NCBI GenBank assembly: GCA_001464425.1
Contig: LNEK01000006.1
Location: 1 to 64,000, forward strand
Length of the DNA: 64,000 nucleotides
Reading direction: 5' to 3'
Source of the DNA: Alphaproteobacteria bacterium Ga0077535
Lineage (GTDB): Bacteria; Pseudomonadota; Alphaproteobacteria; Caulobacterales; Aquidulcibacteraceae
The number at the start of each line of letters is the position of its first letter. Positions within the stretch are counted from its first letter, which is position 1. A program made the position numbers and the translations under genes. Of this stretch, positions 17,445 through 26,226 are shown one piece after another. The notes under the pieces were generated by a model. The model searched no databases. It saw only the letters and a program-made list of their open reading frames with translations, and was not told the DNA's origin.

Positions 17445-20400
17445 GCGGTTTTGCTCCAAAGCTCTTCATTGATGTCCGCGAGGACCGCTTCGACGCGACC
17501 ATCGAACACGCGGTTGAGGCGATTGTAGCCACCGCCTGAGTCGAAAGGCGGTTCATCAAGCGCTTCGCGATCGACGACAAGGTCGGCGATCATGGTTTCT
17601 CCGATCCGGCGGAGCCAATCACGTTGCGGCGGTGTCCAGCTCCCCTTCGCGGTGACGCGGGCAATCGCGTCCCTCACCCTGCCCGAATAAGGAATGAGCG
17701 GGTCGCCAATGGCGGCTTGGCGTATGTAGCCAATAATTGATGCCGCAATGTCCTGGTTCTTAGCGTTGACCCAGGCGCTGCGTAGCGCGGCATCCGAGAA
17801 TCCCATTTCATCTAACTTCAGGCGAAGCTCGCGCAGGTCTTTACGCGTGAGCTCTCGCGGGCGCTGAACAATTACGGTTAGTGCGGTAATGGTGTTGACG
17901 TTGTTCCTCACCCATGACGTGAAGCTATCGATGAAGTCTCCGGGCCGTGTGAGACCTTCGCCATAGCCGGTCTCCACGCCGACCAGCGTGTCGGGATGCT
18001 CCGAAATCGGTATCATGCGAGGCGCGCCTTCAGCAGTCCAATCGAGGATAGGGCCAAGCCGTGGCCGGGCGCGTGCCCAGCCGGCAAGGTCCTCCAGATT
18101 AGCGCTCGACCGAAGTCGTTCGAGCGCGGCGTCAGGGTCTTCGCCTGCAGCAGCAGCGAACAGGTCGCGCCGCTCCGGAGACAGCTTCTTCAACCGGCGT
18201 CGCATCTTGACGACGATCTCGTCACGCACTTGGCCGCGAAACACCGCATCGGTTGTCGAGATCAAATCCTCGAACAAGTCTGTAAGCGTGCGCTGTGGAT
18301 CGACCGCGACAGGCTTCATGTCTGTGAGATGCTGCAGGTTTGCGTAGAGATCGACCGCGTCGAAGATGCGGAACACCTCCTTGCCGATCTCGTCGCATTT
18401 ACGCGTCGCGCGGCCAATCATCTGTTCGTAGAGAATGCGGCTGTTGACGCGGCGGACGAACACGAGGTTGACGATGCTCGGGACGTCGATCCCTGTCGTG
18501 AGCAGATCAACGGTCACGGCGACTTTGGGGAGTGGATCATTCCGAAACCTCTTGATGAGTGTCCCGACTTGATCCACTTCGCCGGTAATTCGGCGGACCG
18601 CGGCGTCATCGACTTCACCCCATTGCGCTTGGAACGCCTTCTTCAACTCACCGACCAAGATGTCGGCATGGGCGCGATTAACGGCGAAAACGAGAGTCTT
18701 TCCCGGAAGACTGGGATCAATCTGACGCGCGAGCTCAGTTGCAACGACCTTGTTGAAGGCGACCGTGACGACTGAACGATTAAACTGTTCAACCTCGAAG
18801 TCGATATCATCGGGCAAGGTGGACTTTTCGATCGCGCCGGACTGGACGTGCACGAGATCGATTTCCTCACCGCGCTTGAACTCAATGCCTGCCTGCGCCA
18901 GGGCGGTTACAATCCGAACCGGCGGTTCGTGATCAATGAGATGTCCGTCGACCACGGCTTCACGATAGCTATATGTATAGACCGGGTCGCCGAAGATATC
19001 CCGCGTATGCAGGGCGGGAGTGGCAGTTAGCCCAATCTTCACCGCATCGAAATGCTCGAGCACCCGCCGATATTTGGATACATAGTCAGCTTGGTCTCTG
19101 AAACTGAGCTCTTGGCTCGTCATTTCGCGGTCAAGCAGATATCCGCGGTGACATTCATCGACCAGCATGAGGTCGTATTGGTCAATTGGAGGCACATCTT
19201 CAGGGTTGGCAGGACTAAGAACGCGCTTTGTTAAGCCCTGGATCGTGCAAATGTGGACGCGCGTGTCGCTTTCGGGCGCTGTGTCTTCGAGGCCCTTGAG
19301 GCCGAATATTTGAGCGAACGTCTTCCCTGTAACCACACGAGTAGTTGTAAATTCGTCTTCGGTTTGCACGCCGAGTGCGCTGCGATCGACGACAAAGCAG
19401 ACACGCCGAAATCGCTTCGCGGAAATCAGCCGATACAGCAAAGCAATCGCGAGCTTGGTCTTGCCCGTGCCGGTCGCCATGGCGACAAGCAGACGTCGGC
19501 TTTCGGATTCGAGCGCTTTTTCCACGGCCTCGATTGCAGACTTTTGATAGGGCCGCAATTGGAACCCGAAATCGAATGGTTGTTCGCGCAAAGCTTGCTG
19601 CGCCGTTTCGCGATCCGTCTCCAACACGCTCATCAAGCCGTCCGGTGTGTACCACTCGGAAAGTGCACGAGCGATGTTCGTGGCGCGCCGGAGGTCTCGG
19701 AACCAGACGCCGCTCAGCGCTTCAATCTGCCGAAGGTACGTTCGGCCATTGGTCGAGAAGATGAAGGGCGCATAACACGCATTCCAAGGCGCGCCATCTA
19801 GGCGATTTTCTGATTCAGCCTTGATGCTGCGCGAGTAGCGCTCGGCCTGCGAAAGCACTTCCATAACATTCTTGTTCTTGCGCTTGGCCTCCACCACGCC
19901 AATTAGCTTAAGACCGGCGAATAGCGCGTAATCAGCCGGTCCGCTGTTGGTAGGCCATTCGGCAATCGCCAGATTGCGACCCTTCACCGGTCGAGCACCC
20001 GTGGCGTAGCGGAGCGCCTGCGTGTCGGCCTCCCAACCCGCCCGCCGCAGCTGCGCGTCAATCAGCGACCGCGTGGCGGCTTCATCCAGATTGATGCTAT
20101 CAGCTGCGTCAGACGCCTGTTGCTCAAGCACCACGCGATCTTCCTGCGGCAGACCAGCGCTTTCCTCCTGAAGCTGCTTAATTTGCGCGCGCACCTCTAA
20201 CGAAGCGGCTTCGGCCTCCTCCGCGAGACGTTGCCAGAGAGCGCGCTCATCTGCTTCGCGCTGGGCCCTCTCCTGCTCCGTGAGGCGCGCCGCTTCCGCT
20301 TCGTTCGCGCGCTGACGTTCGATCTCAGCTGCCGTGCGATGGGCGTCTGCCTCTCTAAGCAAACGCTCCAATTCAGCATGCAACGCCGCGCTAGGGTCTG

Positions 20401-20830
20401 GGGGCGGCGTCGGCGGTGTGAACGCTCCCGGCATGAACTTAGGTTCGCCGCCAAACACGCGCACATACCAAACCGCAAGTTCGCGGGCGATCTTCAGCGC
20501 AGAGAGGGCGACACCGAAATCCTCGCGACCGGTGTGTGCGGCGTCGTTGCCAGCTTTGCGCAAGTGATGAAACAGCTCCATCGCGCGCGCAGGTGCGTAG
20601 TTGGAGAAAGAAAGCCGCCGCAAGTAGTCGCTGAATTGCTCGTCGCGCAGCGGCTCGAGGCCAGCCCGTGCGCCGGCGTCCTGGGCCAACAGCTCAGCGA
20701 ATTGGCGCAGCTTGATGAGGCTGGTGTTAGGGTCAGTCGGAAAGTAATGCTCCGCCAACGCCGCCAGCCGGTAGAGCTGCGCGCTTCTTACTCGCAAGAA
20801 CTCGAAATTGGCGCTCTTCGGCACGATCAA
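17441..20830 (-). CDS. hsdR: type I restriction enzyme translocase/endonuclease HsdR
   Basis: The product has 1129 residues. An N-terminal helical DUF4145-like region (about 1-125) and a Glu/Arg-rich coiled coil (about 145-235) come first. A nuclease domain follows with ADYALFAGLKLIGVVEAKRK near 300-316 (PD-(D/E)XK). The superfamily 2 motor has MATGTGKT near 450, DECHRGY near 556, LTATP near 600 and QMIGRATRKCDE later. It translocates DNA and cuts unmodified targets. It is the first gene of the operon; its start is TTG 20830 or GTG 20824. The tandem half-sites TGTACCTA at 20910-20917 and 20921-20928 lie about 85 bases upstream and could be control sites. Confidence 0.92.
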   Translation of the reverse strand: MIVPKSANFEFLRVRSAQLYRLAALAEHYFPTDPNTSLIKLRQFAELLAQDAGARAGLEPLRDEQFSDYLRRLSFSNYAPARAMELFHHLRKAGNDAAHTGREDFGVALSALKIARELAVWYVRVFGGEPKFMPGAFTPPTPPPDPSAALHAELERLLREADAHRTAAEIERQRANEAEAARLTEQERAQREADERALWQRLAEEAEAASLEVRAQIKQLQEESAGLPQEDRVVLEQQASDAADSINLDEAATRSLIDAQLRRAGWEADTQALRYATGARPVKGRNLAIAEWPTNSGPADYALFAGLKLIGVVEAKRKNKNVMEVLSQAERYSRSIKAESENRLDGAPWNACYAPFIFSTNGRTYLRQIEALSGVWFRDLRRATNIARALSEWYTPDGLMSVLETDRETAQQALREQPFDFGFQLRPYQKSAIEAVEKALESESRRLLVAMATGTGKTKLAIALLYRLISAKRFRRVCFVVDRSALGVQTEDEFTTTRVVTGKTFAQIFGLKGLEDTAPESDTRVHICTIQGLTKRVLSPANPEDVPPIDQYDLMLVDECHRGYLLDREMTSQELSFRDQADYVSKYRRVLEHFDAVKIGLTATPALHTRDIFGDPVYTYSYREAVVDGHLIDHEPPVRIVTALAQAGIEFKRGEEIDLVHVQSGAIEKSTLPDDIDFEVEQFNRSVVTVAFNKVVATELARQIDPSLPGKTLVFAVNRAHADILVGELKKAFQAQWGEVDDAAVRRITGEVDQVGTLIKRFRNDPLPKVAVTVDLLTTGIDVPSIVNLVFVRRVNSRILYEQMIGRATRKCDEIGKEVFRIFDAVDLYANLQHLTDMKPVAVDPQRTLTDLFEDLISTTDAVFRGQVRDEIVVKMRRRLKKLSPERRDLFAAAAGEDPDAALERLRSSANLEDLAGWARARPRLGPILDWTAEGAPRMIPISEHPDTLVGVETGYGEGLTRPGDFIDSFTSWVRNNVNTITALTVIVQRPRELTRKDLRELRLKLDEMGFSDAALRSAWVNAKNQDIAASIIGYIRQAAIGDPLIPYSGRVRDAIARVTAKGSWTPPQRDWLRRIGETMIADLVVDREALDEPPFDSGGGYNRLNRVFDGRVEAVLADINEELWSKTA

Positions 20831-20985
20831 TCAGCCCCGCATTGGCTTGACCATACCGCAACCGGCGGTTTCGATAAGTACACGCGATGGGCCCCAAACG
20901 CCGCTCGGATGTACCTATAGTGTACCTAAACTAGTTTTCTCATGGTCAGAACGGCCGGAGATTTGCAGAAAACCCAATAGAAACA

Positions 20986-21030
20986 TGGTGGTGGCGGGTG
21001 GACTTGAACCACCTACCTTGGGGTTATGAA
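20986..21030 (-). repeat. attachment-site core: 3' half of a tRNA with anticodon CAU
   Basis: Read on the minus strand, the 45 bases run from an anticodon loop TTCATAA through the anticodon-stem 3' strand, a T-arm with the GGTGG/CCACC stem around TTCAAGT, the acceptor 3' strand and a CCA end. The 5' half of the tRNA is absent; bases beyond 21030 do not continue it. A tRNA 3' half cut exactly at the anticodon loop beside a tyrosine integrase gene is the usual scar of site-specific integration. The parent tRNA would be elongator Met (or CAU-type Ile). Confidence 0.8.
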
Positions 21031-21192
21031 GACCGGAGCGCACTGAATCCGCTTTTGTCTTTGTGATAGCCCATCATTCCATCTCCCTGATTGGTCACGG
21101 CTTTTTTATCCGCTGACGCGCCTTGTAGCGCCTGGCGATGCACGGCTTTGCCGCGCGCCAAGTAGCTATTTGGTAGCTGGAGAAGGGAGTGC

Positions 21193-22455
21193 GTGTGCGC
21201 CATGTCGAAGGCCAAGATCACCAAGAGAACAGTAGACGCAATCAATGTGCGCGAAGGCAAGCCGGGCTCGGTGCGCTTGTGGGATACCGAGATACGCGGG
21301 TTTGGCGTGCGGGCATACCCGTCGGGCCGCAAGGTCTACGTCTTCAAATTCAGCCTTGAAGGGCGCCAAGGATTTGAGACCATCGGCGACCACGGCGATC
21401 CGCACACGCCAGACAGCGCGCGCGACCGCGCGTTGGAGCTCTCGTATGCGATCTCTCGGGGCGAGGATCCGGGCGCGCGGCGGAAGGCCGCAAAGCCTTC
21501 GCTGACGGTCAGCGAGCTGATCGACCAATATCTCCTGGAGGGCCCCTCGTCGCGTCCCAACAAGCGCGCGACAACCTGGGCTACAGAGACATCGCGCCTC
21601 AACCGCCACGTGCGCCCGCTGCTGGGCCGGAAGGCGGCAAACAAGGTCACCTCAGAGGATGTCGCCGATATGCAAAGCGACATCGCGGCGGGCAAGACGG
21701 CTCTGGTCGAGCGGAGCAGGAAACCGCGCGGCAAGGCGATCGTGGAAGGCGGTCGCAGCGCCGCCGCCAACGCCATCGTCTGTCTGTCTGCTATGTATTC
21801 TTGGGCCATTTGGAAGAAGCTCGTTACGGCCAATCCATGCCGCGGCGTGGAAAAGTTCGCGCGGACCAAGCGCGTTCGGTTTTTCAGCGCCGATGAGGTC
21901 AAGGCGCTCCTGGATGCGCTGGAGACACTTGAGGCGGCACAAGGCATTCAGCAAACCCACGCCGAGGCCATCCGTCTGCTCATGCTCACTGGCGCGCGGA
22001 AGATGGAGATTCTCGGCTTACGGTGGAACGAAGTCCATCTTGAGCGCCGGCTGATCATGTTGCCCTCCGCGCGCTCAAAGAACGACGACTTGCGCACCAT
22101 CTATCTGCCGAAGCCGGCGATCGAGATCCTTGAGCGTCAATCTCGTCAGTCTGTCTACGTGTTTGCAAACGAGCGCAGCGCAGCCGGCCACGTCACCGAC
22201 ATTTCATGGGCATGGCGTAAGGTGCGGAGCGCAGCGGGTGTGACCAACGCCCGTCTCCACGACCTTCGGCACAACCTCGCCAGCACGGCCGTCGGCATGA
22301 ACATCTCGCTTCGTCTGACAGGGGCTTTGCTTGGCCATAAGAGTCAGCAATCCACCGAAATCTATGCGCACGTCGCCAGCGATCCGGCGCATGAAGCCTC
22401 CGAATTGGTCGCTGCCAAGCTCTGGAAGTCGCGCGAGGTCGCGACTGCGCAATAG
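21193..22455 (+). CDS. tyrosine integrase of a tRNA-integrating island
   Basis: The product has 420 residues from GTG 21193 (GAAGGGAG upstream) or 417 from ATG 21202. The N-terminal arm-binding domain (DUF4102 type) shows LWDTEIRGFGVRAYPSGRKVY. A core-binding domain follows, then the catalytic residues: Arg in LTGARKMEILGL, His-x-x-Arg in LHDLRHNLAS, His in LLGHKSQQST and Tyr in EIYAHV. It catalyses integration and excision at attachment sites. The tRNA fragment 160 bases upstream is its probable site. Confidence 0.92.
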   Translation: MCAMSKAKITKRTVDAINVREGKPGSVRLWDTEIRGFGVRAYPSGRKVYVFKFSLEGRQGFETIGDHGDPHTPDSARDRALELSYAISRGEDPGARRKAAKPSLTVSELIDQYLLEGPSSRPNKRATTWATETSRLNRHVRPLLGRKAANKVTSEDVADMQSDIAAGKTALVERSRKPRGKAIVEGGRSAAANAIVCLSAMYSWAIWKKLVTANPCRGVEKFARTKRVRFFSADEVKALLDALETLEAAQGIQQTHAEAIRLLMLTGARKMEILGLRWNEVHLERRLIMLPSARSKNDDLRTIYLPKPAIEILERQSRQSVYVFANERSAAGHVTDISWAWRKVRSAAGVTNARLHDLRHNLASTAVGMNISLRLTGALLGHKSQQSTEIYAHVASDPAHEASELVAAKLWKSREVATAQ

Positions 22456-22530
22456 GTAGCAAACCTGAGCAGCCGCGCCTTGCAGAAGCGAGGTGCGCTG
22501 TTCAGGACCGCCTGGAATTTCCGCCTGCCC

Positions 22531-22761
22531 TTAGGCCCGTCCTCGCCACGCAGCGGGTGAGAGAGGGACGGACGCCTCCGCTTGATGATCCGCGCCCTCC
22601 ACATCGGCGATCGGCTGCGTCGCGTCGGGAAGGTCGCGCAGAATATAGAGGCAAGCTTCGTGAACGATGAGCCCGGCTTCGTTCAGATCGAAACCATATT
22701 CAAGCGCTGTGCTTCGCATCTTCTTTGCGAGCGCAACGACACGCACTTCGAGGCTTTGCAT
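22531..22761 (-). CDS. small hypothetical protein (76 residues)
   Basis: ATG 22761 has a GAGGG Shine-Dalgarno immediately upstream. The helical product (VALAKKMRSTALEYGFDLNEAG, then IVHEACLYILRDL) looks like real protein; I cannot assign it. The last third is low in pattern. It lies convergent to the integrase gene after a gap of about 75 bases. Confidence 0.5.
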   Translation of the reverse strand: MQSLEVRVVALAKKMRSTALEYGFDLNEAGLIVHEACLYILRDLPDATQPIADVEGADHQAEASVPLSPAAWRGRA

Positions 22762-23022
22762 GGCGCCCTCTTTGGCGACCTGCGACGCTTCGACGGGATC
22801 TTGGCGACCGTATTTCTGTATGGGGGGTCAAGCAAAATACTGGCCGCCATTCCGCCAAAGCCTCGCTCCAGATGACCGCTTCCAAATGTTGCGGCGTGCG
22901 AAACGTTACTCTCTGTGCTTCGCCATCCATTTGACCATCATCAAGAACCACTGCGGCACTTTCGACGTTGTTGCGAGGTCGCAGAAACTCTCTGAATTAG
23001 GCAGCGAGCTGCGCTGCATTGA
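22762..23022. other. nrdJ upstream region with a possible minus-strand gene remnant
   Basis: On the minus strand, the frame from about 22951 reads well for some 50 residues (RVTFRTPQHLEAVIWSEALAEW), then deteriorates and overlaps the small gene before it. There is no clear start, so it may be a remnant. I looked for a cobalamin riboswitch, which would suit a B12-dependent enzyme, and saw no convincing one. Confidence 0.3.
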
Positions 23023-23036
23023 TTGACGACTATCAA
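23023..23036 (+). promoter_or_regulatory. FNR/DNR-type box before nrdJ
   Basis: The sequence TTGACGACTATCAA matches TTGAT-N4-ATCAA at nine of ten fixed positions. It lies about 125 bases before the chosen nrdJ start and suggests induction under low oxygen together with the nitrate-respiration genes. Confidence 0.6.
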
Positions 23037-23161
23037 GGCGCAAATTGACGAATGGCAACATCTGCGCCGCGTTGTCGCGTGACCGCGCAATTTACCTCTC
23101 CATTACGAGAGACTCGCCGACAGTGGTCGTCGATGCAGCGAATGCACATATGGAGAATGCA

Positions 23162-25381
23162 ATGCCGTTCGACGCCACCATCTCTGCGGAAATTTGGAAC
23201 GCCAAGTACCGCTTCCTCAACGAGGGCAGTGACGGTGACGCGGATGTCGAAGGCACGTGGTCGCGTGTCGCTGCCGCTATCGCTGAGGCCGAACCTGGAC
23301 GCGGACGCCGTCGTTGGCGCGAAAAGTTCAACGACGCGTTGATGGATTTCCAATTCTTGCCGGCGGGCAGAATTATCGCCGGCGCGGGCACTGGCCGCGC
23401 GGTGACGCTGTTCAATTGCTTTGTCATGGGGACGATCCCGGACAATCTCGACGGCATCTTCGAGCATCTGCGGGAAGCGGCGCTGACGATGCAGCAAGGC
23501 GGCGGCGTCGGCATGGATTTCTCGACCATCCGGCCGGCAGGCGCGCCAGTGCGGGGTGTGGGCGCAAAAGCCTCCGGTCCGCTTTCCTTCATGGACGCAT
23601 GGGACGCCATGTGCCGAACGGTTATGTCCGCCGGCCAGCGTCGCGGCGCAATGATGGCCTGCCTGCGCATCGATCATCCGGACATCGAAGACTTTATCGA
23701 CGCCAAGCGCGACCCCGCTCGACTGCGCAATTTCAATGTATCCGCCTTGGTGACAAATTCCTTCATGGCCGCGCTCGCGGCGGACCAGGATTGGCCGTTG
23801 CAGTTCAACGGCGAGGTCTATCGCACCGTGCGGGCGCGCGATCTCTGGGCGCGATTGATGCGGGCAACCTACGACGTTGCCGAACCAGGCGTCATTTTCA
23901 TCGACCGCGTGAACGCCTCCAACAACCTAGCCTATTGTGAAACCGTCTCGGCCACCAATCCGTGCGGCGAGCAACCATTGCCTCCCTACGGCGCCTGTCT
24001 GCTCGGTTCGATCAACCTTTCTCGGTTGGTCGAGACTCCGTTTGAGCCCGACGCGCGAATCGACGAAGCGCGACTGGCTGACCTCACCACCACCGCCGTT
24101 CGCTTTCTCGACAACGTGATCGACGTTTCGCGCTATCCATTGCGCGAGCAAGAAGAAGAGGCCAAGGCCAAACGGCGCATTGGTCTCGGCATCACAGGGC
24201 TCGCCGACGCGCTGATCTTCTGCAACGCACGTTATGGCGCAGCCGATGGTGTGGCGCTTACGCGTCGATGGCTCGACACGATCCGGACCGCCGCCTACCG
24301 CGCCTCTGCCGAACTCGCCGCGGAGAAAGGAGCCTTCCCGGCCTATGAGTCGGCCCTCCTTGATCGCCCCATGCTCGCGTCGCTCGATGCCGACACGCGC
24401 GCGATGATTGCGGAACACGGTCTGCGCAACGGTTGCCTCACCACAATCGCGCCGACCGGCACGATTTCGCTGCTGGCTGGCAACACCTCGTCTGGCATCG
24501 AGCCCGTCTTTGCCTTCTCCTACCAACGCCGCGTACGCCAACCGGACAATTCCTTCGTTGAAGAACCAGTGCAGGACTACGCGCTGACGCTCTGGAAGAA
24601 ACTGAGGGGCGACGTCTCTCCTCCGGATCATAGCTTCGTCAGCGCCCAAACGCTGACGCCCGCGGATCACCTGGCAATGCAGGCCGTGGCGCAGAAATAC
24701 ATCGACAGCTCAATCTCCAAGACGATCAATTGCCCAGAGGATATTTCGTTCGAGGATTTCGCCGACGTCTACACCAGGGCGTATGATCTCGGCTGCAAAG
24801 GCTGCACGACTTATCGCCCGAACGCGGTGACAGGCTCAATCCTCTCAGTCGCGAAGACCGACGATGCGGAGAAACCTGTCGCGGAAACAAAGCTGATGAG
24901 CCTCACCCCACGGCCCGACGCGCTGATTGGCTCAACCTACAAGATTAAATGGCCTGAGAGCGAGCACGCACTTTACGTCACGATCAATGACATCGAGGAA
25001 GACGGCAAGCGCCGGCCGTTCGAGATCTTCATCAACTCGAAGAACATGGAGCACTATGCTTGGACATTAGCGCTGACGCGAATGATCTCTGCTGTATTCC
25101 GTCGCGGTGGCGACGTCTCATTCGTCGCCGAAGAGCTGAAGGCTGTGTTCGATCCCCGCGGCGGGGCATGGCTTGGTGGGCGCTATGTGCCTTCACTGCT
25201 CGCAGCCATCGGCGATGTTATCCAGCGTCACCTCGATAGCGATACGATCAAGGCTGTTGTCGCGCAAGAATCTGGCCCGCGGGTAAAGCCGAGAGGCTGC
25301 CCCAAGTGCGGCGCTGCCGCGCTGATACGCGCCGAGGGTTGCGATAAATGTCTTGAGTGCGGTTATTCGAAGTGTTCGTGA
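23162..25381 (+). CDS. nrdJ: adenosylcobalamin-dependent (class II) ribonucleotide reductase
   Basis: The product has 739 residues. I choose ATG 23162 because GGAG lies 7 bases upstream and the box at 23023 then falls in the promoter; a TTG at 23045 would extend it by 39 residues of unlikely sequence. It reduces ribonucleotides to deoxyribonucleotides. Motifs include the active-site Cys in TLFNCFVMG, GGGVGMDFS, NPCGEQPLPPYGAC, the loop IAPTGTISLLAGNTSSGIEP, and a C-terminal Cys cluster (CPKCGA then CDKCLECGYSKC) for zinc binding and redox transfer. The class II enzyme needs vitamin B12 but no oxygen, which fits growth on nitrate. Confidence 0.93.
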   Translation: MPFDATISAEIWNAKYRFLNEGSDGDADVEGTWSRVAAAIAEAEPGRGRRRWREKFNDALMDFQFLPAGRIIAGAGTGRAVTLFNCFVMGTIPDNLDGIFEHLREAALTMQQGGGVGMDFSTIRPAGAPVRGVGAKASGPLSFMDAWDAMCRTVMSAGQRRGAMMACLRIDHPDIEDFIDAKRDPARLRNFNVSALVTNSFMAALAADQDWPLQFNGEVYRTVRARDLWARLMRATYDVAEPGVIFIDRVNASNNLAYCETVSATNPCGEQPLPPYGACLLGSINLSRLVETPFEPDARIDEARLADLTTTAVRFLDNVIDVSRYPLREQEEEAKAKRRIGLGITGLADALIFCNARYGAADGVALTRRWLDTIRTAAYRASAELAAEKGAFPAYESALLDRPMLASLDADTRAMIAEHGLRNGCLTTIAPTGTISLLAGNTSSGIEPVFAFSYQRRVRQPDNSFVEEPVQDYALTLWKKLRGDVSPPDHSFVSAQTLTPADHLAMQAVAQKYIDSSISKTINCPEDISFEDFADVYTRAYDLGCKGCTTYRPNAVTGSILSVAKTDDAEKPVAETKLMSLTPRPDALIGSTYKIKWPESEHALYVTINDIEEDGKRRPFEIFINSKNMEHYAWTLALTRMISAVFRRGGDVSFVAEELKAVFDPRGGAWLGGRYVPSLLAAIGDVIQRHLDSDTIKAVVAQESGPRVKPRGCPKCGAAALIRAEGCDKCLECGYSKCS

Positions 25382-25384
25382 TGC

Positions 25385-25930
25385 CTAGTTGTCCGGCGCC
25401 GTCACGCGACGGCGCCGGGCGATTAGGCGCAGGCTCAGCACCCGGAGGTCTTCGGGATCGAAACGACGACGCGCCAACGGCACGACAACCGCATTCTCCA
25501 ATGTCAGATGACGCATCTCGTGCTTGGCGAAGGCGGCTAACGCTTCCGCACCACCTTCAATAGAGTGCGGCGGCTTCCTGATAATGAGGCAGGCGTTGAG
25601 CACGTCGCGCACCCGAACGGACAGCGCCTTGTCCTCGGCATGCTCAGAGGTCAGGCGGTCGAGCACGTCCTCCACAAGATCTTCGGGCAGGCATCGTTGC
25701 CGGAGCATCGGGAAGAAATCTTCCTCCTCGTCGATCACATGCAACGTGAGATCGAAGCGTATGAAATCGAGCAACGCTGTGATAACTGCCGCGTCAAACT
25801 CCGTCGCGTCAGAAAGGCGCTCAAGGGCCCTGCACATGCGCCGATGGTTGAGATGCTCGGCCAAGATAAATTCAATCGGATCGTGCGGCGTGGGACGGCG
25901 CGCGCCGTCGTCACGCAGGCTGGGGATCAT
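25385..25930 (-). CDS. hemerythrin-domain protein at the end of the nar operon
   Basis: The 181-residue helical product has the HHE/hemerythrin spacing of metal ligands: EHLNHRRM, LHVIDEEEDFFPML, SEHAEDKAL and a final HEMRHLTLENAVVVPLA. A di-iron site binding oxygen or nitric oxide is predicted from the family. Its start overlaps the small gene upstream (ATGA), so it is the last gene of the narK-to-hemerythrin run. A role in protecting against or sensing oxygen or NO during nitrate respiration is inferred. Confidence 0.8.
   Translation of the reverse strand: MIPSLRDDGARRPTPHDPIEFILAEHLNHRRMCRALERLSDATEFDAAVITALLDFIRFDLTLHVIDEEEDFFPMLRQRCLPEDLVEDVLDRLTSEHAEDKALSVRVRDVLNACLIIRKPPHSIEGGAEALAAFAKHEMRHLTLENAVVVPLARRRFDPEDLRVLSLRLIARRRRVTAPDN
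25393..25418. terminator. GC-rich hairpin between convergent nrdJ and hemerythrin genes
   Basis: A perfect 11-bp stem (CCGGCGCCGTC) with a 4-base loop (ACGC) lies just after the nrdJ stop and within the last codons of the convergent hemerythrin gene. There is no T-run, but its position suggests a two-way transcription stop. Confidence 0.5.
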
Positions 25931-26226
25931 AGCGCACTCTCCATTCGGAGACGAAAGGTCGTGACCTTCGATACGCAGGCAGCCCCTGGATCCTTGGCGT
26001 CGCGCAGCGCCGAAACCAGATCAGCCCAAGTCTCTTCATCAGCTTCCGCCATGAAATCAGAGACCGCGATGCGAACGAATTGAGCCAAGGTCTCGCCACG
26101 GAGATTGGCCTCGCGTTCAAGCTCCTGCTCAAGCCGCGCGTCTTCGATGCTCAGCCAAGACTGCAGCTCGGCGCTAGAGGTTTGACCGAGTGACAAAAGC
26201 TCTCCCAGCTGCATCGCGCGGCTCAT
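25927..26226 (-). CDS. 99-residue hypothetical protein of the nar operon
   Basis: The start ATG 26226 overlaps the stop of the parvulin gene (ATGA), and its stop overlaps the hemerythrin start (ATGA). The product is acidic and helical (QSWLSIEDARLEQELEREAN, then TLAQFVRIAVSDFMAEADEE). No family is recognised. Tight coupling on both sides argues for a real gene connected with nitrate reductase maturation or with the hemerythrin. Confidence 0.65.
   Translation of the reverse strand: MSRAMQLGELLSLGQTSSAELQSWLSIEDARLEQELEREANLRGETLAQFVRIAVSDFMAEADEETWADLVSALRDAKDPGAACVSKVTTFRLRMESAL

Noticed and set aside
20986-21100. Intact tRNA gene
   Set aside because: Only the 3' half from the anticodon loop is present; the D-arm and 5' acceptor strand are missing.
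21193-22455. Several long minus-strand frames inside the integrase gene
   Set aside because: They are mirror frames of a well-supported gene with complete catalytic residues.
22762-23161. Cobalamin riboswitch before nrdJ
   Set aside because: The B12-box and core stems could not be found by eye; only the FNR-type box is supported.
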